A stretch of 64,000 nucleotides of DNA from Leptolyngbyaceae cyanobacterium (GTDB taxonomy: Bacteria > Cyanobacteriota > Cyanobacteriia > Cyanobacteriales > Aerosakkonemataceae). Where the stretch lies: the NCBI GenBank assembly GCA_036703985.1, contig DATNQN010000089.1, positions 1 to 64,000 of the forward strand, given 5' to 3'. Within the stretch, counting starts at the first letter, position 1, and the number at the start of each line of letters is the position of its first letter. The notes beneath the pieces were generated by a model, which worked only from the letters and a program-made list of their open reading frames with translations, was not told where the DNA came from and made no database searches. Below, piece by piece: positions 36,055-44,193 of this stretch. Both the position numbers and the translations under genes were made by a program.

Positions 36055-36186
36055 ATGGAACCTGCAACAGTTCTTAGCATTTGTATCGGCGCTGTCGTGA
36101 TAGTAATTACGGCCTTCTCTATTTATACTGCTTTTGGGCCTCCAGCCAAAGAATTAGCCGATCCTTTTGAAGATCATGAAGATTAA
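36055..36186 (+). CDS. psbN: PsbN protein, PSII assembly
   Basis: The frame encodes 43 residues, MEPATVLSICIGAVVIVITAF cut here, then SIYTAFGPPAKELADPFEDHED; this is PsbN at its normal length. It is a single-span membrane protein needed for assembly and repair of photosystem II rather than a core subunit. The order psbH-divergent-psbN is the usual cyanobacterial and plastid arrangement. AAAGGAATAG upstream gives a possible ribosome binding site. Confidence 0.97.
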   Translation: MEPATVLSICIGAVVIVITAFSIYTAFGPPAKELADPFEDHED

Positions 36187-36492
36187 TACCGCTTTCCCTT
36201 CAACTTGCACCTAGATAGTTGGTAGGGGAGAGTGTTGTCGAAAGATCGTTGCTCTTGGTAAGGGATGATTTGTTAAATCAGTCTCTACGGCTGTGTTAGA
36301 ACATAAAAACAGTAGTTTTCATCGTTTATCTTTCAGCCTAGATGGTTCGTAGCCGCCAAAACTTAAAGTTTTATCAAAAAAGATGAAAATGTCCGGAGCG
36401 AGCTAGCTACCAAAGGAAAGCAAACACAGGATGCTTTCATGGCCAGAGAGCATCTACGTGTTGGCCGATCCGCAATAAGGAAAATATTTCTG
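36187..36492. other. Spacer between psbN and the first leader-family gene
   Basis: A 306-base spacer. No gene is recognised. Near 36,432-36,457 the words GATGCT and AGCATC could pair around a TGGCCA palindrome, just upstream of the small leader-family gene; this is weak and may be chance. The conserved element found before the two sister genes is not present here. Confidence 0.4.
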
Positions 36493-36615
36493 ATGGAAGC
36501 CCTAGCCTATATCTACTCTGCTTTAACTTACGAGCAATTTTGCCGCCCTAAATCGATCGAGAAAAAAAGTAGCCCTGTTTACCTCGATCGACCTCCTTTG
36601 AAAAAAGTTTTCTAA
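36493..36615 (+). CDS. 40-aa leader-only member of the MExLAYxxxAxxYE family
   Basis: The frame reads MEALAYIYSALTYEQF, then CRPKSIEKK and PPLKKVF before TAA. It aligns with the first 40 residues of the product of 36,888-37,604 (METLGYIYCAAAYEE, SIEKA, WKKF) and stops exactly before the hydrophobic segment. It may be a truncated paralogue or a functional micropeptide; a terminator follows at 36,662, which suggests it is still transcribed. GGAAAATATT upstream gives only a weak ribosome binding site. Confidence 0.55.
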   Translation: MEALAYIYSALTYEQFCRPKSIEKKSSPVYLDRPPLKKVF

Positions 36616-36661
36616 CTAAACGCTTCTCTTTTTTGCTTAAATGAATTTAATTTTTTTATGC

Positions 36662-36682
36662 CCGCCGATAGAGGCGGTTTTT
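36662..36682 (+). terminator. Terminator after the 40-aa leader-family gene
   Basis: A compact hairpin CCGCC-GATAGA-GGCGG is followed by TTTTT, 46 bases after the small gene's stop codon. The stem is short but GC-rich. Confidence 0.7.
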
Positions 36683-36841
36683 CATAGGGAAATTTTTATT
36701 TGATAATTTTTTGCTCTCAAGCAGCGATTATTCTACATTTAGCAATAATAAATGAAATTATATTAAAAAATATAAATTTAAACACCCAAAGTTATAAAAA
36801 ATCGTAGTCAAAGATTTAGAATGCTGTAGTTATTCGCCAAC

Positions 36842-36858
36842 AAGAATAGCCCTGGTAA
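36842..36858 (+). promoter_or_regulatory. Conserved 5' element AAGAATAGCCCTGGTAA, copy 1
   Basis: This 17-base word starts 46 bases before ATG 36,888. An identical word starts 46 bases before ATG 37,985. Similarity continues through AATCCACA and then fades. The exact match and spacing point to a shared 5' UTR or promoter element; the mechanism is unknown. Confidence 0.7.
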
Positions 36859-36887
36859 ACAATCCACAATTAAGAGAATCTCTACAC

Positions 36888-37604
36888 ATGGAAACACTTG
36901 GCTATATCTATTGTGCTGCTGCTTATGAAGAATCATCTCCGATTGAGTCAGTAGCTAGTATCGAGAAAGCTCGTGTATCTGACGGGCTGAATTGGAAAAA
37001 GTTCTCAATGCAGGCATGGTTTTACTTATTGCCTCTAGCGATCGTGTTAGGCATCTTTACCGTACCTCAAGAAGCGCAAGCTTATGTCAGGCATGGTAGC
37101 CGAGGCTATAAAGTGGTTAAAGTACAAAATCGCTTGAGAAGTCGAGGCTACTTCCCCAAATACGTACCTTCAACGGGTTATTACGGCCCTGTTACCAAAA
37201 TTGGGGTGCGCTACTTTCAACGGCACGTCGGACTGAGGGCTGATGGTATCGTTGGCCCCAAAACAGCACGGGCGTTAGGTTTGCGCCATTATCGTCACGT
37301 CCGGAGATACCGTAAGGTTTATGCTTGTTCTTGTTCCCCCTCCCACGTTCATCACAAGCATCATCACAAGCATCATCGTCGCCACCATCGCTATCATGGG
37401 CGGACGATCGCATTCCGCGACCGGGGTAATGATGTAGCATGGTTGCAAAAACGCCTGAAACGATCGGGCTATTTCTATAGCAAGCGTACTGGCTATTTCG
37501 GTACTCGTACTGCGAATGCGGTGATCCGTTTCCAGAAAGCTAATGGATTGTATGTAGATGGTGTTGTAGGGCCGCGCACTCGTGCCGCACTGAGATATTA
37601 CTAA
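36888..37604 (+). CDS. Peptidoglycan-binding protein with two PG-binding domains and His-rich linker
   Basis: This 238-aa protein has an unusual 40-residue leader (METLGYIYCAAAYEESS..., WKKFS) before a hydrophobic export segment (about 43-62) ending EAQA. The mature part holds two PG_binding_1 domains (about 68-133 and 172-238, each with a GYFG-type loop and DG(I/V)VGPxT) joined by a linker with a run of His and Lys (SHVHHKHHHKHHRRHHRYHG) that could bind metal or anionic polymers. It should attach to cell wall peptidoglycan; no hydrolase domain is present. The leader and upstream element are shared with 37,985-38,380. Confidence 0.88.
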   Translation: METLGYIYCAAAYEESSPIESVASIEKARVSDGLNWKKFSMQAWFYLLPLAIVLGIFTVPQEAQAYVRHGSRGYKVVKVQNRLRSRGYFPKYVPSTGYYGPVTKIGVRYFQRHVGLRADGIVGPKTARALGLRHYRHVRRYRKVYACSCSPSHVHHKHHHKHHRRHHRYHGRTIAFRDRGNDVAWLQKRLKRSGYFYSKRTGYFGTRTANAVIRFQKANGLYVDGVVGPRTRAALRYY

Positions 37605-37662
37605 ACTAGCTAGCTGAAAATATAGCTGAACTTTCACAGTTTGCTAAAGTTTATTTTTAGAT

Positions 37663-37686
37663 CTCCCCTACAAGGGGAGGTTTTTA
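37663..37686 (+). terminator. Rho-independent terminator of the peptidoglycan-binding gene
   Basis: A 7-bp stem CTCCCCT/AGGGGAG with a 3-base loop is followed by GTTTTTAT. It lies 58 bases after the stop codon. The 380-base spacer to the next gene otherwise holds only the conserved 5' element and AT-rich sequence. Confidence 0.82.
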
Positions 37687-37938
37687 TTTATACTTGTATT
37701 GTTAATTGTTTGACATTTTACAAATTAATTTTTTATTTCTGACGGGAGAAAATTAGTAAAGTTAAAAATGTCATTTCTGGTTGCACTAAATAAGACTTGT
37801 TACCTGACTAGTATTACCGGATAGGCTGGAAAACAGGTGTTATTCAATAATAAACTTCTGTTACAAAATATCAAGATAACTATAAAACACTTTTAGATAG
37901 CAGGAATTAAGTTAAAATTTTCTCGTTATTCTTTCTCA

Positions 37939-37955
37939 AAGAATAGCCCTGGTAA
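37939..37955 (+). promoter_or_regulatory. Conserved 5' element AAGAATAGCCCTGGTAA, copy 2
   Basis: Identical in 17 of 17 bases to the copy at 36,842-36,858 and at the same 46-base distance from its ATG (37,985). Downstream, AATCCACA is also shared. AAAGGAAAGC closer to the ATG could be the ribosome binding site. Confidence 0.7.
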
Positions 37956-37984
37956 GAAATCCACACAAAAGGAAAGCTTCGCTT

Positions 37985-38380
37985 ATGGAAACGCTTGCCT
38001 ATCTGCATTGTGCTTCAGTCTACGAAGACGTTCCCTCAGAGGACTTAGTTCCCAGTAACGATCGCCATCCCGTATTCGGGCTGAATGGCAAAAAGTTCTC
38101 TATTATGCTTAGTATTGCCCTTCTACCAATGGTTTTGGGCGCTACTGTTTTGGGAGGTGCTCAAGAAGCTCACGCTTATCGCGGCTGTGGTGGTGGAGGG
38201 TACTGTAAGGTATCCTATAAAGTTCGTTACAAAACCATCAAAAAAGTTCGTTACAAAACCATCAAAATTGTCCGTTACAAGCGGGTACCAGTTTATCGCA
38301 AGCGCTATCGCTGCGTGATTCCTGTTAAGTATTGCCATTGTTACACCAAATATAAGGTGGTTTATCGGCACTGGTACTAA
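37985..38380 (+). CDS. Exported Tyr/Lys/Arg/Cys-rich protein with the same leader
   Basis: The 131-aa protein starts METLAYLHCASVYEDVPSE, then LNGKKFS, an export segment (about 36-60) and a probable cleavage site after EAHA. The mature 65 residues are highly basic and aromatic, with a tandem unit VRYKTIKK/VRYKTIKI/VRYKRVPV and a CVIPVKYCHCY cluster. A 24-base direct repeat encodes the first two units. Nothing matches a domain I know. The composition suggests a surface or sheath protein that binds acidic polysaccharide or is cross-linked through Tyr/Cys (inference). Confidence 0.8.
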   Translation: METLAYLHCASVYEDVPSEDLVPSNDRHPVFGLNGKKFSIMLSIALLPMVLGATVLGGAQEAHAYRGCGGGGYCKVSYKVRYKTIKKVRYKTIKIVRYKRVPVYRKRYRCVIPVKYCHCYTKYKVVYRHWY

Positions 38381-38405
38381 TATTAGGGGCTTGAATTGAA
38401 AAAAT

Positions 38406-38442
38406 AGATACCTTTTTTCTTGATTGAAAAAGGTATCTTTTG
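38406..38442. terminator. Bidirectional terminator after the Tyr/Lys-rich gene
   Basis: A 12-bp stem AGATACCTTTTT/AAAAAGGTATCT with a 9-base loop is followed by TTTTG. A/T-rich on both sides, it can act in both directions. Confidence 0.82.
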
Positions 38443-38483
38443 AAAAATTCACAGCGAAAGATTGTGGAAAATTAAAAATAAAT

Positions 38484-38523
38484 AGGACACCAGCAAAAAC
38501 TATAAAGCTTTTGCTGGTGTCCT
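38484..38523. terminator. Strong hairpin after the acidic-protein gene
   Basis: A perfect 15-bp stem (AGGACACCAGCAAAA with its complement) and a 10-base loop lie 40 bases past the stop of the minus-strand gene at 38,563. On that strand TATTTATTTTTAA follows. It probably separates the two convergent genes. Confidence 0.75.
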
Positions 38524-38562
38524 TACTATTTAGACAACTTAGGAAACGAGCGTTCGGAAAAC

Positions 38563-38979
38563 TTAGATCGCGCCTTGTCCTTTAGGACGATAGTCATGTT
38601 CCATCGTCAGTTTTCCTTCTTCGTCTTCCTTCAAATTGCCTATTTCTTTCTGCCGTTGCTGGGTTTCGGCTTCTTCTTTTTCTCTTAAGTCACCGGGTTC
38701 GTTGATGTACATTTCCGGTTCGATGGCGTAGTTATTCAACAGACCTTCTTTGTCTACGGTGTAACCATCGGTGGTACGAATGCTTCCATCGTCTACATCA
38801 TCGTTAGTTTTAGCTTCTTCTTCCCGTTCCATTGTGGGAACGGTTTTAAAGGTTTCCTTTTCCCGTTCTCTACGAGCCGCAGTTTCAGCGGGAACGATAT
38901 GGGGATCGTACTTATCTTCAGCAACTCGATCTGATGTATCGGCAGCAGATTGTATATTTTTCTTTATTTCCTTATCCAT
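38563..38979 (-). CDS. Small acidic, charged protein of unknown function
   Basis: From ATG 38,979 (with GAGG 10 bases before it; the upstream open frame is not convincing) the protein is 138 aa and very rich in Glu, Asp, Lys and Arg, with few hydrophobic residues. It looks intrinsically disordered (EKEEAETQQRQKE) with short ordered motifs such as DGYTVDKEGLLNNYAIEPE and MEHDYRPKGQG. No membrane or signal sequence is present. I recognise no family. Disordered proteins like this often relate to stress or desiccation in cyanobacteria, which is only a guess here. Confidence 0.7.
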   Translation of the reverse strand: MDKEIKKNIQSAADTSDRVAEDKYDPHIVPAETAARREREKETFKTVPTMEREEEAKTNDDVDDGSIRTTDGYTVDKEGLLNNYAIEPEMYINEPGDLREKEEAETQQRQKEIGNLKEDEEGKLTMEHDYRPKGQGAI

Positions 38980-39688
38980 GATTAAAACCTCAAAAAATTT
39001 ATCTGTTATACCTAAGATTATCCGCAAGCTAAGCTCAGGCATAACTATCTTTAGTCTGAAGCTATGAGCGAGGTTTTCTCATCCTTTTGGCTAGTTATGA
39101 ATGATTATTAGTTTATTGCTTGTTATTATTAGCTGTGATTAATTCTTAGGCTACCAATCTAATATGAGAAACTTTGGTAAGAGAGACCAGGAGTAAGCAA
39201 AGCAATTCCATACCAGTTCCCTCAACACTGTCACATTTACGATCTTGGCTTCAGAGAGCAGGGGAAAGATAAGTAGCACCAACGCAGGTGAATCGATATT
39301 ACAATCAGCGATTTTTTGATTTTTGATTTTGTTAAATAAGGTTAGTTTATAACCTGAAAGTAATAGTAAATTAATACATCTATCAATTGATATATTTTAT
39401 TTATTCATTTCATTGGTAATTACTTCAAAAGTTATAGAATAATTGATTAGTAACCTAAGCTGTTAGTAATGAGCTTAGGGGTTTTAGCTCTCCCTTTTTC
39501 CCCGCGCTGAAGCGCCGTTTCGCAAAAAAAAGAGGACTAAGAGATCTGGTTCACCCTTAACAAGGGGGATTAGGGGGGTCGCGTCCCTTATAACTAGCAA
39601 CTTGTGTTAGGAAGCGTTTCCATGCCCGACACCCAAAAAAAACCATTTTCCATCCTAAATACGGACGAGCCGGATCGCCTGCAATTTG
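38980..39688. other. Repeat-bearing spacer without genes
   Basis: This 709-base spacer holds ATACCAGTTC...GTCACATTTA (39,213-39,242), related to the inverted repeat at 10,667-10,752, and AACAAGGGGGATTAGGGGGG near 39,559-39,578, another common cyanobacterial spacer word. AT-rich sequence lies between. No ORF or RNA gene is recognised. Confidence 0.45.
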
Positions 39689-40327
39689 CTATATTGGTTT
39701 AAACTTACTATCGCTTTGAATGGTTAAGTATCCATCATCAAAACGTACTACGACAAATTTACTATTGATAGCACGTTCTACGATACCGATTTGATTGGTA
39801 TATTTCCAACCTTCAATTAAGCAAATAACTCGGTCTTGCGAGGAAAAACGAGATTCTCCATACTGCTTTTTGCCACCTTTATCTAAAATCCGCAGCTGTC
39901 TTTCTTCTTCTGCTTGTTGCATTCTTCCCTTGAGTTGTTCTACCGTAATTCCCATAAGCTCTGCATCAGCAGCTAATTGTGCTTCTCTTCTTTGTTGCTG
40001 TAGACGCTGTTGTTTTAATGCTTCCTCTTGCTTATGTTTTTGTAATTCATCAAATGCTTCTTTAGCCATTTCATCACCTGTGGCGGCTAGTTTCTTCAAA
40101 GCATAAAAAGCTGTCGAACTGGTTTTTCGTCCTCTACCGGAAGCGGCGTGTTTGAGGGTGGAAATTGCTTGAGAATTTCCTGCTCCTATTTCACCAAGTC
40201 GTTCCAAAATAGCTACACCTGCAAAATCATAATTACCCCAATTTTGCCACCATTCATATAACTCTAGTAAAGAGCAAACAGATGATTCTTGTTGAGCTAA
40301 GCTTGGTATTGAGTGTTCGTAATCCAT
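39689..40327 (-). CDS. Unknown protein: helical repeats, coiled coil, beta C-terminal domain
   Basis: The 212-aa protein starts with about 90 residues of helical, HEAT-like sequence (GVAILERLGEIGAGNSQAISTLKHAA), followed by a Gln/Arg/Glu-rich coiled coil (about 95-150) and a C-terminal beta-rich segment (RVICLIEGWKYTNQIGIVERAINSKFVVVRFDDG) resembling a KOW or SH3-like fold. No catalytic residues are seen. ATG 40,327 is the only good start. The function is unknown; the layout would suit an adaptor that binds nucleic acid or protein. Confidence 0.7.
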   Translation of the reverse strand: MDYEHSIPSLAQQESSVCSLLELYEWWQNWGNYDFAGVAILERLGEIGAGNSQAISTLKHAASGRGRKTSSTAFYALKKLAATGDEMAKEAFDELQKHKQEEALKQQRLQQQRREAQLAADAELMGITVEQLKGRMQQAEEERQLRILDKGGKKQYGESRFSSQDRVICLIEGWKYTNQIGIVERAINSKFVVVRFDDGYLTIQSDSKFKPI

Positions 40328-40378
40328 TGGCGACGATCGTTTTTGATGGGTAGGGTATGGGTGAAGAAGAATCTAGAA

Positions 40379-40509
40379 TAAACTTCTTGCAAAAGTGTCA
40401 AATATTGTTTTTACCACAGATAAACACAGATAAACACAGATGTAGCGATAGCCTTGGCGTAAGCTAGATAAATGATATTGATGGAATATCGACTTTTGCA
40501 AGAGGTCTA
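40379..40509. mobile_element. MITE-like element with CTTGCAAAAGT ends
   Basis: The ends TAAACTTCTTGCAAAAGT and ACTTTTGCAAGAGGTCTA are inverted repeats with two mismatches in 18 bases, 131 bases apart overall. Inside are direct copies of ACAGATAAAC (40,416-40,440). No protein is encoded. TTGCAAGAGGTCTA ends are familiar from cyanobacterial spacers (recollection). Confidence 0.7.
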
Positions 40510-40664
40510 CTGAATGTCACTAAGTTTAGTCTGGGAAAGCGTGCCATTCGGGTCTAGGATTAAGAACGTTTAACCTCTTTTGGCTATTGCTATACTTGAT
40601 AAGGTTTGGGTTTTAATTAGCAATTAGCGGAAAAATTGTGGTAAACTGAGGAATAAAGTCCTCA

Positions 40665-43600
40665 CTACGAACGATTTTTTTGGTGGGAATTATCGATTAC
40701 TTGAAAAGTGATGATTTTCCACGGTAAAATTTTCAATTGTTCGGGCATATCGACGGGGCGTTCTAATAAGTCAACCGATCGGACGATTTGCAAATTCAAA
40801 TCACTTTTTAGATTGAACTCTGTTTCTTCTCCGCGACACTCATAACATCGCAATATCCAATGATGGGGAGAATCTTCCGATCGCTTAAACGCCATCAATA
40901 TTAAATTTTCTGACGATAAATCTAATAATTGACCGATTGGTGGTAGTGAGATTTGATTTAAGTTGGTTGAACGGATCGGCAAGATTGGTTGCAGGGGTAG
41001 ATTTAATTCGGATCCGTGTCGGACGGTATTGCACGATCGCCAATTGCCATCGTGAGGATAGAGGGCGTAGGTAAATTGGTGAAAACCTCGATCGGCTGAC
41101 GGGTCAGGCCAATTAGGACTTCTTAATAAGGTTAAGCGTAATCGATCGGGTTGGGCGTCGTAACCGTACTTGCCATCATTTAATATGCTGACGCCACAAT
41201 TCTCACCACTTAAATCTGCCCAACGTAGGGCGGGTACTTCCCATTTGGCTTTTTCGGCTGGGGTTTGGGGTTGGGTGGTGCGATCGATCGCGCCGCAGGG
41301 AATTTCGTAGGTAGCAAAATCGGCGGTGAAGTTAAACGGAAAAGCAGCTTTTACTAATACGTGGGATTCTTGCCAGTTGACGGTCGTGCAGATTTTCAAG
41401 ATTGGCGATCGCGCATCTAATACGTAATCTTGACAAAATTCCGATTCACCGATTTGGCGGACTACTCGCAAACGTTGTTGCACTTCTCCTTTATATATCC
41501 ATTCAATTGATGTTAATTCAGGGGTGGGTAAAGGATGTTCTGCATATTTGGGGTCGATATTCCACGCATCCCAATATTGTCCGCTATCTTGAAATGCTTG
41601 GAGTTGATTTGCTTCTTGTTGATGCAGGATTTCTTGATGATTTGTTTTATCGAAAAGGCGAGATATATTACCAGTTTGCGGGTTGACTTTTACCAGGATC
41701 AATTCATTCTCTAAAATCCAATCTTTTTCGTTCAAACTATCTTTTTGGACAAATTCTCGATTTTGTACTAATATAGATGTGTTATTATTGCTATTCTTAT
41801 TGGCTTTTCCAGGAATTTCCTCTCTCAACGACGTATTTTCAAGGGTTTCAGGATTTAGAGGACTTAACCAGAACAGGCGATAACCTACAGACGGCACACT
41901 ATTTGCGACGAAAAGCAGGGTGTTACGAACGGAATTTGTTATAGGTTCGTCGGATGAAGCATTATTTATGCTAATCAGAGAAGGGAAATCCAGGGGAGTA
42001 GTTGATGATATTTGTTGACTGAGGATGGGGTTTCCTTCCCAGTCGCAAACTTGCCAGGGGTCGGAGTTGGGTAAGTTTACAGCAACAACTTGCGATCGCT
42101 CCCAGTTCGATGGGTTGAAAACGACGATCGGGAAAGCGTTGGGGTGGGGTGCTGGGGGAAGCGCAATTTGAGATGCGATCGCGTTCAGCGATTTGTGTAA
42201 AATTTGGGCACCGACTCGTTCCACTGCTTGCCAATCTTCATTCGCATCGACGAACACTTCTGGAATCGAGGTTCCGGGCAAGATATCGTGAAATTGATTG
42301 AAAAGTAACTTCTTCCAACTTTCCTCTAATTCCATTTGCGGATAAGTTACTTTCGCAGAGATGGCAGCGAGACTGGCGAACAATTCCGCTTGGTACAGCA
42401 ATCCTTCAGAGCGACGATTGTAACGCTTTTGGTCGGCGTGGGTGGTATAGCAACCGCGATGAAATTCCAGATAAAGTTCGTCATCCCAAATCGGAATCGG
42501 CAATTGGCGATCGCGTGCCAACTGTTCGATGTTCTGCAAATAATTTTCCGCTGTAGTAAATTCCAATTGCGGGAAGAAAGGAGATTTTTGCCAGCGATTC
42601 GCCACTTCCAACATATCGCGGGTAGGGCCGCCACCCCGATCGCCTACGCCCGGTAACCAAAGCGCATTTGCTAAATTAGTTTTGCTCTGCCAATCGACAG
42701 CGTAATTTGCCATTTTGATCGGGTCGATATCTTCGCCAATTAAGGCAGACATCAAACTGAAGATTTGACTGCCGTCGGGCGATCGCCACCAGAAAAAGCC
42801 ATAAGGAAATTTCGTCGTGTCGTTCCAAGACAACTTTTGGGTAACGAAATATTCGATGCCGCCGAGTTGGAGAAATTGGGGGAGGGTAGCGCAGAAACCA
42901 AAAGTATCGGGAACCCAAGCAACTTTCGTTATTTGATGAAATTTTTCTTTGACGTAGCGCTGACCGTAAAGGATTTGGCGGACGATCGATTCGCCATCAA
43001 TTAAATTTAAATCCGGTTCGATCCACATTCCGCCGACGATTTCCCAACGTCCGGTTTTGACTTGATTTTGAATTGCCGCAAATAAGTCCGGGCGATGTTC
43101 TTCCATCCAAGCGTACAAAGCGGGAGTGGAATGACAGAAAATCAAATCGGGAAATTCTCGTTGTAATTTTAAAGCTGACTCGAAAGTGCGTTGGGCAGCG
43201 ATCCAAGTTTCCTTCACAGGCCACAACCAAGCCATATCTAAATGAGCGTGACCTAATAAAAAGATTTTCGATTGGCGAGCGGGAATTTGAGAAAGCAGAT
43301 TTTGGCGTAAGTGGGAGAGGGAGATATTGAATTTCGTGACATCGGGGAGAGATGACCGATCGATATTCGCGATCGCATTTTCCAAAATATCTAATTTGGC
43401 GATATCGAAAGCTTTTAAATAACTATGTAAGACGGCTAACTCGTTAGCGACAAAACCAGGTTCTGGGTATCGGTCGTCGTTCGATTCATATATTAATAGA
43501 GAACGCATCAGAGCACCGCGATCGTGACCGGGACTCACCAAGCGCAAAGCTACCAAAATTTCCGATTCAGGCGTGACGGATGAACTCAACAAGATGCGCG

Positions 43601-43964
43601 TGAAATAATCAAATAAATCTCCCGTTTGCACCAATTCGCCGTTAACGAAAATCTGTACGTCTTCCGCCCACCAAGTTAACGCCAACCGCAACGTCAAACC
43701 TGCAACCGGATAATTACATCTATATATATAGTGGGGAATGACAATTTTTTGTACCAGCCATTGTACCTGCTTTCCCGATGACCAAATAATCTGTTTTTTC
43801 TCATTCAATTCAACAATCGGCCACTCGTCCCACCGATCGGTTTGCCAAATTGCAGATAAAGGTAAGTCACCCGAATGATATCGCCAATTTGACAGCACAT
43901 CCAACTGAGTGAGTTGGCGAAGTTTTTCTATTTCTAAGTCAATTGCGTTCTGCTCGGCTGTCAT
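40665..43964 (-). CDS. Alpha-mannosidase, glycoside hydrolase family 38
   Basis: The 1099-aa protein is full length for GH38. The catalytic domain has GHAHLDMAWLWPVKET (zinc-binding His and Asp near 238-253), FCHSTPALYAWMEEHRPDLF split near 285-304, and GGMWIEPDLNLIDGE with the nucleophile Asp near 320. VPDTFGFCATLPQ and the WNDTTKFPYGFFWWRSPDGS stretch are also diagnostic. Middle and C-terminal beta domains follow. It hydrolyses alpha-mannosides; there is no signal peptide, so it is cytoplasmic, perhaps recycling glycans or oligosaccharides. It is an isolated gene with no sugar genes beside it. Confidence 0.94.
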   Translation of the reverse strand: MTAEQNAIDLEIEKLRQLTQLDVLSNWRYHSGDLPLSAIWQTDRWDEWPIVELNEKKQIIWSSGKQVQWLVQKIVIPHYIYRCNYPVAGLTLRLALTWWAEDVQIFVNGELVQTGDLFDYFTRILLSSSVTPESEILVALRLVSPGHDRGALMRSLLIYESNDDRYPEPGFVANELAVLHSYLKAFDIAKLDILENAIANIDRSSLPDVTKFNISLSHLRQNLLSQIPARQSKIFLLGHAHLDMAWLWPVKETWIAAQRTFESALKLQREFPDLIFCHSTPALYAWMEEHRPDLFAAIQNQVKTGRWEIVGGMWIEPDLNLIDGESIVRQILYGQRYVKEKFHQITKVAWVPDTFGFCATLPQFLQLGGIEYFVTQKLSWNDTTKFPYGFFWWRSPDGSQIFSLMSALIGEDIDPIKMANYAVDWQSKTNLANALWLPGVGDRGGGPTRDMLEVANRWQKSPFFPQLEFTTAENYLQNIEQLARDRQLPIPIWDDELYLEFHRGCYTTHADQKRYNRRSEGLLYQAELFASLAAISAKVTYPQMELEESWKKLLFNQFHDILPGTSIPEVFVDANEDWQAVERVGAQILHKSLNAIASQIALPPAPHPNAFPIVVFNPSNWERSQVVAVNLPNSDPWQVCDWEGNPILSQQISSTTPLDFPSLISINNASSDEPITNSVRNTLLFVANSVPSVGYRLFWLSPLNPETLENTSLREEIPGKANKNSNNNTSILVQNREFVQKDSLNEKDWILENELILVKVNPQTGNISRLFDKTNHQEILHQQEANQLQAFQDSGQYWDAWNIDPKYAEHPLPTPELTSIEWIYKGEVQQRLRVVRQIGESEFCQDYVLDARSPILKICTTVNWQESHVLVKAAFPFNFTADFATYEIPCGAIDRTTQPQTPAEKAKWEVPALRWADLSGENCGVSILNDGKYGYDAQPDRLRLTLLRSPNWPDPSADRGFHQFTYALYPHDGNWRSCNTVRHGSELNLPLQPILPIRSTNLNQISLPPIGQLLDLSSENLILMAFKRSEDSPHHWILRCYECRGEETEFNLKSDLNLQIVRSVDLLERPVDMPEQLKILPWKIITFQVIDNSHQKNRS

Positions 43965-43989
43965 CGGTTAGAAAATATTGTTATGTTGA

Positions 43990-44105
43990 GTCAGAATTCA
44001 GGAGTCAGGAGTCAGGATTCAGGATTCAGGAGTCGGAATTTAGGAGTCAGTATTCAGGAGTTACAAAATTTCCCCTTCCCCTTTCCCTTTCCCCTTTCCC
44101 TAGCC
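43990..44105. repeat. Tandem GGAGTCAG/GATTCA units and CCCTTTCC array
   Basis: Between 43,990 and 44,062 the words CAGGAGTC, AGGATTCA and AGAATTCA repeat head to tail at about 7-14 base intervals. From 44,072 to 44,105 follows a pyrimidine array of CCCCTTTCCCTTT units ending CCCTAGCCCCT. Both belong to repeat families seen at 3277-3543 and 46,022. Non-coding. Confidence 0.7.
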
Positions 44106-44193
44106 CCTAAAATTTTCATCAACCAGGGTGTTTTGAAGATAAAATAAAGACCTTACCGTTTTCATATTAGCTGCCTTTCCCTGAGAACTGATT

